In this document: positions 9,883 through 19,773 of the stretch, piece after piece
How positions within the stretch are numbered: the stretch's first letter is position 1
How the letters are laid out: every line of letters begins with the position of its first letter
NCBI GenBank assembly: GCA_037176905.1
Contig: JBBBWG010027646.1
Span: forward strand, 37,749 to 61,931
DNA: 24,183 nt
DNA from: Azolla pinnata
Lineage: Eukaryota > Streptophyta > Polypodiopsida > Salviniales > Salviniaceae
Direction of reading: 5' to 3'
Made by a program: the position numbers and the translations under genes
Notes under the pieces: generated by a model
Told to the model about the DNA's origin: nothing
The model's input: only the letters and a program-made list of their open reading frames with translations
Database searches by the model: none

Positions 9883-12800
9883 CTATCTGATTTCCACTAC
9901 AATGTCAGGAACGTCGACATCGTTGTCAGCAGCGTCGGAGCATGACAATGAAAATACCACCCGCTTTTCAGTTGATGGGACTGTTACTTTGGCAACAGTT
10001 GTGATGAGATCCAGTAAAGTCAATGACATCCGTTCCTGCAGCTTCTTCTTAGGAACAAACTCTGCATATAGTAGACTCTTACCATATGATAGCATCGTAA
10101 TCTGCATAGAAAGCACGTGTAGCAATTGGTGTTAAAACTAGGTTACAGCACAAAACTTTGTATCAAATGCTAAAGCATAGAAATAGATGTTTTACTTCAG
10201 GTTTTTACCCTCATAAGGATCTAAATCTTAAAGAAAAAACATCTTATTTCATTGTTTCCCCATTAAATGCAGCTTTATCTAGCATAAGTCATTGTGCCAT
10301 AGCCAGCTGGTATTTTCATCTGTTCAATACAATTGAGGATCGGCGACGACGGCTGTTATGGCAGTGGAAATAGGAGTCTTCTATCCTCAAGAAGAAGGCT
10401 GCTTTACATTATACCATTTGAATTCTCTTGTTACATACCATAATAATATTCATGCATTACATTTCATCAAAACTTCCCACGCAACATTATTGAGATACAA
10501 CGATCCACTACTGTCCTTACCTCAAGCCCATGTTGTAGCTTGAAGTCGCTCAGAAATCTTTCTAATGACATGCCTACACAGTTCATTTCAAATTTGTCCC
10601 ATAGTGTCCAGAGCAGAGGAGGACGATCGATCCTTTCAACCTGTTTCGTCCATTTGATAAGAGAGAACATATACAAAAGAAAAGAGAAAACAACTCAATG
10701 TTTGTACCGTGTTTACAACAGCTTTGATTGGCTCTGCACTCGTTATCATGGGTACAGCAAGATTTAGATACGAATGTTTGAAGAAATCGATCGGCTTCTC
10801 TAAAGCAATCTTGTACAGCTCAAGGCACATTAACCCAGCAACAACAGATGTTGTAGTAATAACCGAAGGAATAGCTCTTCCACCAATGAGCCGAGCCTGT
10901 AATAGTTGGGAGCACAAATTTTTTAAGAATTGTGCAAGTTACTCTCTAAATGTTCTAGAAGCAAAATGGAGCCAGCACATAAATAAATGGCGCCAGGTAT
11001 GCATAGCAGTAATGTAATTGAACCTGCAAAATATCTGATGGTGGTATTCCATAGTTCTGCGCCCGTAAATTCGCAGCTGCAACTACAAACTCCAAATGGA
11101 AATTCCGTTCATCATCCTTCTCAAATTGAATGGGTGTCAGCCTATATCCCTGCATAACACAGTTAGTTCAACTTCAGATCTCCAGCACAATAAGAAAGAA
11201 GTGGCAACCCTTTCATCATGTCATAGGAAGTTCTACTTATATGATCATCTACACATGATCACAAGGCCTGATATAGTTAGTGACGCCAAGATTTATCAAG
11301 GCTAGATTCCTAACAGGAAATCACATCCAACCATGCTTGCATGCAACCAGGCGATGTTAGTGAGTCTCACACTATGATCCTTCCTCACCACATTACATGT
11401 TACTCACTTAGCATCACAGAGTATCACAGAACAATCTGCAGCTTTATAACTGACTAGTGAATGCTGATAAAGAAGGATGTTATTTATTGATCAGTCCTGA
11501 ATCGGCCATTCAGCAGCAATGTCTGAGGAGATGTTGGATACATCATGTATACATGTAAGGTGAGCATATGCTTACTGCAAGTGACGCTGGAGTGGGAAGC
11601 TCACGCATTAAAGCTTCACATTTTTCTGCAGCATCATTATCCTCTGAGCTGAAACGGCTCTTCTGCCCCCCATTCCGAAGGTCATTGTCAGAAACCGCTA
11701 TTTTGACACCTTCCTATATAATCTCATTACAAAGAAAATTAATTAATTTGGAATCTCCGCATACCTTAAAATGAATCTTGGAAAGTACACATTTCTGAAT
11801 ATACCTTGGGCTGAAATATAGGTACTTCCATGGTTCTCAAGACATCCATAAACAGAGAACGATCCTGGCAACCTTTCAATCCATACACAGTTGCTTGAAG
11901 ATTGGATGCTGCAACGATGAAGTCATAGTGTAAAGTTACCATTGCATCAAACACGACAGGTACTGGTGCCCGCTTCGTTCCACTCCAGAATGGTGCCCCT
12001 GCAGTTGTCATCATGTCCTCCGGGAAATTGAAACAAAGCTGTATATTAACAAAATTGAAAGTTTAAAAACGCTGAAAAGATTTAAGACTAGGATAATGCC
12101 ACATACGAGATGAATATTATCCCAAAGTTCCAAGACATAGATATGAGAACGTAGATAGAAAAGCATATCAATGTTCTAACAGTGGCCAAATTAGCTTTAC
12201 CGAAAAAATCTTTTGAGATAACAAAAATAGCATCACAGACATAAAGATAAATGGTCTGTAATCATGGCATAAATGGAAACATGATGCAAATACCACCATA
12301 TTCATTTTATGCATTTGATTGCTTGTATAGTAAACCAGTTGAATATCATAGGCAACTAGGGGATACCATCCACTAAGAATGACAAAGTCATAATGATAAA
12401 TGTGACTGCTTGTGATCATGATCCTACCCACACCATGCATATCATATTGCATTGGATATGCAGAGTGCTTTCACAAGTTCTAGTGTAAATACACAAACAT
12501 GCAAAATTAAAAGCTTGTCCATTACATTAGTCGATTTGAGAAGAACAATTATATTCCATTTCCCAAAATATGATTATATTTCACAATTTTGTTATCATCC
12601 TGTACGCCCGATGTGTTTCAATGTTGTGAGATAATTTTGGCCTGCAGTTATACCCTCAATTTGATGAACTATTAGCACATTCACACAAAGAACAAAACTG
12701 TTCATTCACAGTTGTTGGGCAAATAGATTCATTCTTCTTGAGCTCTTGAACTTCTGGTGCTCTATGTCACCAATTAGAAGTTAATTTCATTTTGTGCCAG

Positions 12801-15800
12801 TAACAAAATAACGCAGCAGCTAAGAATACTGAACAGTGTGTCCTTCCATATTAATAGATATAAAACCACGTCACTTTGTTCAAACAAGACTAGGAGCTCT
12901 CTGATGATCTTTATAAAATCCAATACCTGCTTAACACTGTTTGAAAAGAGCTCTTCAAATTGCAACCTTGCCCACTGGATGCACGCTGCAAAGCTGAAAG
13001 AGAAAATAACAAGGAAGTGTGTAATAAATAACATAAAGAATGACGTTGCAAATACAGAAACGGTAGAATGCCAAGAAACACAAGACTAACAAGACCAATA
13101 GTTGATACCTTAATGGTTTATATTTCAAGAGAGAATCATATAAAGTTTCCAGTATGGGAAGCCGTGCAGAGGGATTTTCTTTCCTTATTGACTCTTGGAA
13201 GGCACGATTTGACAAGTACGCATTCACATCCTCTGGTCTTTGCTTGAAAAGAGACTCAAAGATTTCCACAGCCCACCGGATTGTATGTTCTGGGGAATAG
13301 GGGAAGTTCCTCAAAGTGCATATAGGTGTTTCCTTGAACTCAGGTGGATCACGTGATGATGCATACATTTCAGACTGATAAGGAAGAAACACCTATGCAA
13401 CAAAAATGTTCCACACGAAATAAGACTAACCGAAAATGATTATTGATTCATATTCTGAAATTGTAGAACTTGTCAACCACATGCATTACTTGAACACTTC
13501 CTTGCGTGTCATGCTTTCCACCATCAATCATTGGTCTACGGGAAGTAACACAACGCATGTCTATGTATAGCCGAGAGGATGCAGTATCAACTGCTGAGAA
13601 AACACCTGCATTACAAAATCAAGCAAATAAAGCATGAACAAGTGTGAATGTTAAAAAGCAAAGTAGACCACCCCAGCTCAGATATAGACAATATGTATCT
13701 ACATGGTCATTTTCTTATTTCTTTTATTTAAGAGAAAAGGTTTTATCCAGCCATACAAAATATTCCATTCAAAAATTTGATACAAAAAATTCCATTGAGT
13801 TACATGTATCAGCCGAAGCTTCTGAATCAGGTGGCCAGGGAAGTATCATGATCATGTACCACCAATCTCAGAGAGAAAAGTGTCCATAATATGTCAAAAT
13901 CTAACTAGTTTTCCCCAACAACCTACAAAGAGTTCGTAGAAGCACCCTTCACCATATCTGATGTAGGTCTACATCAGCATCTCCCCACGATGCATTTTCC
14001 ATGATGCAAATATATTCAATAAACCTAGTAACTCCTAGATTGTAAGGTTTCAAAGTAAGAGCAGGAAGACTACGAACCTGATAATGAATGGAAAAACGAT
14101 AAATCAAATATGTGTTCTGTCTCCACGTCAAATCTCTCCTGAAGAGCCCGTATCTGGGCTTCAGGATTTATTCCACGCAGAGCTCGTCCTGCTGTAGCTG
14201 CTTTGTGTTTACCTAGATCATCTATATGATATAATAATTGATCAGTATAATTAGGTTTTGAGACACGATCCATGTCGGAGATTGTGATGCTACCACTTGG
14301 ACCGCAACCTACTCCCATGAGGACAAGGTTTTTCAACACTTCACATCCAATCCCACCAGCGCCAACAACCAGCCACTGGACAAAGCGGAAAAGCATCAGA
14401 CTTGTGCAAACGCATAGCACTCTTATTAGGAATGCATGCAATAATAGTCATGAAAAATGAAAATTGACCACTAGCTTCATGTAACATGCATTTTCCAGCC
14501 TTAAAATATGCCACATTGCAAACAAAACAACCCATCAAAATTTTGAGAGCAAAAAATAAAGAAGAGCATCAATACCTTCAAACTGCCAAGTTTCTGTTGA
14601 AATTCCTGACCAAATAAAGCTATCTGCATGTCATAACGTGATCGCATTGGAGCATTATCTGTTCTGTCTGTAAGTTGAGATGGCGCACAGTCAGAAACAT
14701 CATAGTAGATCCACTGATTCAATGGTGTAAAAATCTTCCCTAGAACCTGTGAAACAAAATTAGAGTTAACATTATCGACAAGCAGAATGATGGCACAATT
14801 TATCACACCTAAATCATTTTGCATAATCAACAACCCACCAGACAATATGCTTTCATAACTCGAGGAAACCAAATAAGGTATACCTTTATCACTTCTTGTG
14901 ATGCCAGTCCTCCAGTTAAGGCAACCAAAGGGCATAACTCGACATTGATTGCGCAGGCCAAATTCTTCACAAGTCTCTCATCCAAAGCACCCAATGAAAC
15001 TGGAAATCGGACATTGTGATGAAGTCCCTCACTTGTACTTTCTCCATTCTCTCTCTGACTGGACATATCACCCATTCCTTTCTCTTCTGAGAATTCTGAT
15101 TCCAATGCAGAGGTCTCTATTATTCTCTCTTTGCTATGACTCGTAGAGCACCCACTTGTTGACAAACCAGATATGGCCCATATCTCTTTAGCTCTTGAAA
15201 GTATGCTATCAATATCACTGTTTGAAATGGAATCATTGTCCTTATTCGATCTCGTGAACTCATCAATAGCTTGTAGGGCAACATGGATGTGGGGCTCACG
15301 TGATTGCTTGGGGTTATCCATAGCGGAGAATTTTGGGTTTCCCAATGCTGATTCGAGAGGAATATAGCTGAACGTCTTCATAGGATTGAGTTTGTGGAAA
15401 CATCCACCTGATAAGTATCTTCCAAAACCTCGTGTATCGACCGAAATGCTAAATGTATGACTTCCCGTGACAGTTACTTTATAACTACTATTTCTCGCAC
15501 CAGTATTCTGGTTGAGCTCTTCCATACCTTTGATTCCCGAAAATACAACATCATCACCATCCTCTAATCCGTGCCTTTGCTCTTCAACAACTGTAACTGT
15601 GGCAGGAGAATCTTGGGTAATACTGGCAATGAGGACGGAGCTTGAGGAATCCTCGTGCTTCTCTCTAAAGGAGAAGGAATCTCCCAGATCCGAGAACACG
15701 TAGGAGAAGAGACCACGGGTTTGCGACGCGATAAAAGGTACGGATGAAGCACGGCAGAGAGAATTGAGCCGAGCGAGCTCAGGAATCGAACCTGATGTCG

Positions 15801-16254
15801 CAACAACAATGTGGTAGGAAGAGATGGAATCCTGGATGGTAGATTCGGGGACAACAAGGATGCGTCCCATGCTAGCATCATCATCATCATCATTATCATC
15901 ATCATCCCTCTGGCTGCCACAAGGGCATCCCACATCCTGCAGACGTTCCAACAACACGGTCGCACGATTCCGACCCACATCTTGCTCCCGGAAGCAGAAA
16001 TTGGAGCCGAGGTCGGCAATAGAAACAGCCCCTTGGTCCAAAAGCCCAATCCTCTCGATCCCACTCAAAAGAAGGTTTTTGGCGATTTCGGCCCCTAAAC
16101 CCCGGCAACCCACAATCAGGACCCTGCTCGTCCGGAGGGATTTCACGGCCTCTCTGCCAAGGGTGTAGATTAAGCGAGAGTACTGGAGTTCATCCATGTG
16201 CGGGCCCGAAGAAGCTTGAGGCAGGGGCTCCCGATCGACTTCCATGGTCACCAT
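9883..16254 (-). CDS. UBA1: Ubiquitin-activating enzyme E1 (UBA1 class, divergent adenylation motif)
   Basis: Predicted exons, minus strand: 16254-14884, 14746-14576, 14375-14078, 13605-13490, 13392-13109, 12993-12927, 12038-11805, 11713-11576, 11149-11024, 10896-10708, 10640-10521, 10101-9883. All junctions are GT-AG and phases match, giving 1110 residues, close to the usual E1 length. Order: inactive adenylation domain (Y-S-R at 25-27, GCRGLG at 49-54), first catalytic-cysteine half-domain (about 181-330), a Ser-rich divergent four-helix region (about 330-415), active adenylation domain (GAGGIG, from residue 519), catalytic-cysteine domain with Cys677 in PICTLRNFP, and a ubiquitin-fold domain ending [12 protein letters not shown]. 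Family role: ATP-dependent activation of ubiquitin and transfer to E2 enzymes, cytosol and nucleus. Oddities: the conserved N-x-N-R-Q-F-L-F-R region reads N-Y-T-D-Q-L-L-Y-H at 556-564, and the E-S-G-T-x-G loop is shortened (about 640-646). UBA6-like or a specialised E1 are alternatives; the C-terminus reads as UBA1. Confidence 0.92.
12039..12926 (-). other. Largest E1 intron (intron 6), AT-rich
   Basis: This intron of about 890 bases separates the exon ending SNSVKQ from the exon starting [10 protein letters not shown]. It is strongly AT-rich with no simple array. The short open frames in it are not supported by any family. An additional small exon is not needed, because the protein reads continuously across the junction. 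Confidence 0.6.
15868..15907 (-). repeat. GAT-type microsatellite inside E1 exon 1
   Basis: A run of ATC triplets on the plus strand encodes an aspartate tract ([10 protein letters not shown], residues 117-126) in the inactive adenylation domain. It replaces part of the loop where other E1 enzymes have a short ordinary sequence. Length variation between individuals would be expected. Confidence 0.9.
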
Positions 16255-16552
16255 TCTGCAGGGGCGGCTTCTACGACATCTGTGTCAGAAACCGAAGCAA
16301 CAAAAGAAGGAAGGGGGGAAGGAAGGGGGAGACGGGGCCGCAAATCGAAGCGTGGCGATGGCGGAAGCGAAGCAATGGCGACGCAGACCCCTGCGTCGCG
16401 TCTGAGAAACAGAGAACGAAACCGAGGACTTTCTCTCTCTGTCTGTCTCTGTTTTTCTCTTGTTCCTTCTCGTGAGACTTGAACAGTCACATGTAACAAA
16501 GAAAACATAAAAATGGAGAATAGAATCAATGGGACTTCTTCTGTCCTTCTCC
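16255..16552 (-). promoter_or_regulatory. 5' leader/proximal promoter of the E1 gene
   Basis: On the E1 sense strand this stretch is rich in C and T with GAGA tracts (plus-strand CTCTCT at about 16430-16445). The start codon at 16254 is followed by an in-frame second ATG three codons later, and either could be used. No TATA box stands out. The transcription start is not determinable. Confidence 0.4.
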
Positions 16553-16737
16553 AGTTTAGGGTTAAGGTTTTAGGGTTAGGGTTTTAGGGTTAGGGTTAGG
16601 GTTAGGGTTTTAGGGTTAGGGTTAGGTTTTAGGGTTTAGGGTTTAGGGTTTAGGGTTTAGGGTTAGGGTTAGGGTTTTAGGGTTTAGGGTTTAGGGTTAG
16701 GGTTAGGGTTTTAGGGTTTAGGGTTTAGGGTTTAGGG
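16553..16737 (+). repeat. Interstitial telomere-like array (TTAGGG/TTTAGGG/TTTTAGGG)
   Basis: About 25 units of T2-4AGGG run for 185 bases with the G-rich strand on plus. Unit length varies between hexamer, heptamer and octamer, with short runs of each. It lies 300-480 bases upstream of the E1 start codon, where on the E1 sense strand it presents telo-box words (AAACCCTAA). Telo boxes are known promoter elements of plant translation and cell-cycle genes. Whether this is functional is inference. Confidence 0.95.
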
Positions 16738-17926
16738 CATTTACCTCGTGATCAATCCTGGGGCTGCTCGATCGGGGTTCCATCTCCGTCAATATCCCAC
16801 TTTGCGATGCAACCCCATCAGCGATTTCTGCATCCCGAGCGATCGGACTCATCCGTAGCTCATCCTAAACCCTAAACCCTAAAACTGCTGCCTAAGCACA
16901 TGCTGATCGATCGTTTCGCCATCATCGAGAGGATCGCGGGTTCGAAGGCCTCGCAGGAAGATATGTCCATCTTGTAATGTTGTTTTGCTTAGCCCCATCA
17001 TCCGGATCGATTTCGTGGCCAATCGTCGCGCCATAACAGGAAAAATCCGCACTATACCGTATACACACGGCGCAAAAAAGCACCGCATGCAGTAAAAAAA
17101 AAAGAACAGCAGAAAAGCTTGTGGCTTTGTTCGGACATACGTATGAGCACACATCCAACCTGACCATGACTGTTTCACGCCGATTGCGAGGGTTGCTCTG
17201 CAGTTTACTCGCCACCGTTTTTACCAGCCATACAAAAGTTGCGTAAGCAAAGGAAGCTCGCCGCATCGTGGACATGTCGCGTTTGGCCGGCTCCGCAGTC
17301 GTCGAAGGGCCGCGACCCGCCCTCAATCCGCAAAGCACTATCCACCTTGCGAACGTTCTTTGTCGCTTTGCAATGTTTATGGTGCCAGTGTCTCGTTAAC
17401 TGCTCGTGATTTCCGAATGAATATATGAAGGAAGGAGTCGGACCCAGGCTTTCAGTTTACATAGGAGGAGATTACTCGCCTTCTTTGGAGAAAAATTATG
17501 GTTATCGTAAACTGAAAACGCAACTTCTGTTATGTTTGCGAACCTGGGATTAGGCTCCCAAAAATCCGAGTAATCCATACCACAGGTACCTGATGCTGGG
17601 GTTTTTTTTTTTTACCTCCATTGGAGGTTGTTGAATGGGTCTGAAGCTGTGGATTATCATGAAGAGTTGCTTGGGGTCGAGGACCAGCTCCATGCAAGGA
17701 ACAAGCCTGTCGATTGTTTTTTTTTTTCAAGACTGTTGATGTGTAATGTGAATCGAGGTGGGGATGATGCATTTCTCTACGTCATGCACCCGAATCTGAC
17801 ATGCAGGATTTCCTCTCGTTTCGTCTGCGTTTCGCTCGCTGCAGAGCGCCGCGATCCGATCCGTGTTCGCCGTCGATCGGGCCAGACTACCGATGAGATG
17901 AGGAGGCCCAGTTGTCTTGGCAGATT
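16738..17926. other. Intergenic between divergent E1 and RNA-binding-protein genes
   Basis: Apart from a short C-strand telomere-like run at about 16864-16884 (three CCCTAAA-type units, opposite in orientation to the array at 16553), this region is of mixed composition with short homopolymer runs (A at about 17094-17103, T at 17602-17612 and 17719-17727). Open frames of 60 to 140 codons match nothing I know. Confidence 0.6.
16864..16884 (-). repeat. Short reverse-oriented telomere-like run
   Basis: Three CCCTAAA-type units read on the plus strand, that is, opposite to the G-strand array ending 127 bases earlier. Together they form a potential inverted pair. Confidence 0.85.
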
Positions 17927-18507
17927 GAGATGAGGCAGATTTCAGGGTTTAGGGTTCTACTGATCTTGGGTTTAGGATCGAGATGAGGCAGATTTTAGGG
18001 TTTTGGGTTTTGACTGACCTTGTGTTTAGGATCGAGATGAGGCAAATTTTAGGGTTAAGGGTTCTATTGACCTTGGGTGTAGGATTGAGATGAGGCAGAT
18101 TTCAAGGTTTAGGGTTTTACTGACCTTGGGTTAAGGATCGAGATGAGGCAGATTTCAGGGTTTAGGGTTCTACTGATCTTGGGTTTAGGATCGAGATGAG
18201 GCAGATTTTAGGGTTTAGGGTTTTGACCGACCTTGTGTTTAGGATCGAGATGAGGCAGATTTTAGGGTTAAGGGTTCTATTGACCTTGGGTGTAGGATTG
18301 AGATGAGGCAGATTTCAGGGTTTAGGGTTTTACTGACCTTGGGTTAAGGATCGAGATGAGGCAGATTTTAGGGTTTAGGGTTCTACTGACCTTGGGTTTA
18401 GGATTTGAGATGAGGCAGATTTTAGGGTTTAGGGTTTTACTGACATTGGGGTTAGGGTTTAGGGTTTTACTGACATTGGGGTTAGGGTTTAGGGTTTTAC
18501 TGACATT
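17927..18507 (+). repeat. 53-base minisatellite with telo-box units and four-unit higher-order periodicity
   Basis: Ten units begin with GAGATGAGGCAGATTT at about 17927, 17980, 18034, 18087, 18140, 18193, 18247, 18300, 18353 and 18407 (spacing 53-54), each containing TTTAGGGTTTAGGG-like words and TGACCTTGGG. Variant units recur every fourth position: the TTTTGACTGACC/TGACCGACC type near 18010 and 18220, and the TTCTATTGACC type near 18062 and 18275. This gives a higher-order period of 213 bases. The array ends in roughly three shorter 30-base units (GTTAGGGTTTAGGG...ACATTGGG). It stops about 165 bases before the ATG of the downstream gene. Confidence 0.9.
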
Positions 18508-18561
18508 GTGCTTTACTTACTTACTACACTTGGTTTCCTCTTCAAGTTCCCAACAGATATT

Positions 18562-18674
18562 ATTTGGCTTAGAAAGAAGAAGAAGAAAGAAAGAAGAAGA
18601 AGAAAGAAAGAAGAAGACGAAGAGAGGTTCAGAACAGGGGAGAGAGCGAGGTCTCGACAGGAAGAAGCTCCGCC
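18562..18674 (+). promoter_or_regulatory. GAA-rich 5' leader of the RNA-binding protein gene
   Basis: A (GAA/GAAA)n purine tract at about 18568-18622 precedes the start codon. The ATG at 18675 sits in a strong plant context (CGCCATGGC). Confidence 0.5.
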
Positions 18675-19709
18675 ATGGCCGCACCCTCAAGCTTCGCCTT
18701 CGGCCTCTCCTTCGGGGCGACGGCAGCAGGCGCAGCAGCAGCAGCAGCTTGCGGCGCTCATCATCCGCAGGCGCAGCAGCAGCAGCAGCAGGCTCAAGGG
18801 GCGAGGCCCAGATCAGCAGCTGCTTCAACCTTCCTTTGCGCGCGCCATGGCTCTTCCGCCGCTTCCAGCGCTGCAGCAGCAGCAGCAGCAGCTTCTGCTC
18901 GGGGATCCCCTGCTTTCTCCTCCGCAGTGCTCTGCAGGGGAGTGTCGGCGCGCTCCGCGTCGGCGCGGATGCTGCGGCAGCTGCACAATCCGCTGCATTC
19001 GGCCAAGTTCATGAGCACCATGGAAGCAGAGCTGCAAAGGAGGAGAGGCGGAGGCGGAGGCGGGGGGATCGTGGCCATCGACCCCGACTTCTACAAGATC
19101 CCGCACGAGGTGGGGATCCCGCAGGGCGCGAGGCTGAAGCTCTACAACCTGCCCCCGGCCGAGGACAGGGAGAAGCTGAAGCGCGACCTCATCGAGTGGT
19201 TCGTGACCTGCGAGCCGCAGGACGAGCCCGTGACGGTGGTGAGCTTCGAGTACGCGGAAGACCCCGCGTGGATCGAGCAGGGAGTCGGGGCCTTTGTCGA
19301 GTTCGGGAGCAAGTGGCAAGCGGTGACAGTCTACGCGCGCCTCGATGCCTCCAAGTTCCAGGGCCGATACGTGAGGATGAACTTCGTGGAGCGGGCCCCG
19401 TACCCGCCCGAATGGCTCGCGAAGAACGCCAAGTGGTTCCGCGACGACTCCAAGCGATCCAGCGCCAAGATCTTCGTGGGCAATCTCGCGTGGTCCGTCG
19501 ACGACGCGAAGCTGCAGCGCTTGTTCGCCGCCCATGGCACCGTCTACGATGCGAAGGTCATGACCGACCGCGAGACGGGGCGCTCCCGCGGCTTCGGCTT
19601 CGTCACCATGTCCACCGAGGACGAGATGAACAAGGCCATCGAGGCGCTCGATGGCGCCCAGCTCGATGGGCGCCCTCTCAGAGTCAACCAAGCCGCCGCC
19701 AAGGCTTGA
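18675..19709 (+). CDS. RRM-domain RNA-binding protein, probably organelle-targeted
   Basis: An intronless 344-residue frame that is very GC-rich, unlike the neighbouring E1 and GOST genes. Residues 1 to about 105 are Ala/Ser/Arg/Gln-rich with few acidic residues, as in plastid or mitochondrial transit peptides; poly-Ala and poly-Gln runs come from GCA/CAG repeats. After a Gly run (125-131), a conserved-looking segment (about 132-240) starts with an RNP2-like LKLYNLP (154-160) and contains GVGAFVEF (204-210 region), suggesting a degenerate RRM. A canonical RRM fills about 264-338, with RNP2 IFVGNL (266-271) and RNP1 RGFGFVTM (305-312). Single-stranded RNA binding is supported. Organelle RNA processing, stability or editing, as for cpRNP and ORRM proteins, is inference. 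I cannot name an exact orthologue. The acidic linker typical of cpRNPs is absent. Confidence 0.85.
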   Translation: MAAPSSFAFGLSFGATAAGAAAAAACGAHHPQAQQQQQQAQGARPRSAAASTFLCARHGSSAASSAAAAAAAASARGSPAFSSAVLCRGVSARSASARMLRQLHNPLHSAKFMSTMEAELQRRRGGGGGGGIVAIDPDFYKIPHEVGIPQGARLKLYNLPPAEDREKLKRDLIEWFVTCEPQDEPVTVVSFEYAEDPAWIEQGVGAFVEFGSKWQAVTVYARLDASKFQGRYVRMNFVERAPYPPEWLAKNAKWFRDDSKRSSAKIFVGNLAWSVDDAKLQRLFAAHGTVYDAKVMTDRETGRSRGFGFVTMSTEDEMNKAIEALDGAQLDGRPLRVNQAAAKA

Positions 19710-19773
19710 TTGCGACGACGAGCTAGCCGGCAAGGAAGGCTATGTTGCAAAGCTCTCTCTCTCTCTGTCTCGA

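Noticed and set aside
16937..16960. tRNA-like T-loop (GGGTTCGAAGG)
   Set aside because: Position 61 is not C and the flanking bases do not form a five-base stem; no D- or anticodon arm at the expected distance. A chance match.
17927..18507. CRISPR-like array of regularly spaced repeats
   Set aside because: There are no unique spacers: the whole 53-base period is repeated. The setting is a plant nuclear genome with no cas genes. It is a minisatellite.
18356..19726. 456-codon plus-strand frame running from the minisatellite into the RNA-binding protein gene
   Set aside because: It reads the repeats as LGFRVLLTLG and then an Arg-rich shadow of the true gene in another frame. The real product is the RRM protein starting at 18675.
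18825..19733. 302-codon minus-strand frame opposite the RNA-binding protein
   Set aside because: A shadow of the GC-rich coding frame on the other strand, with no recognisable domain.
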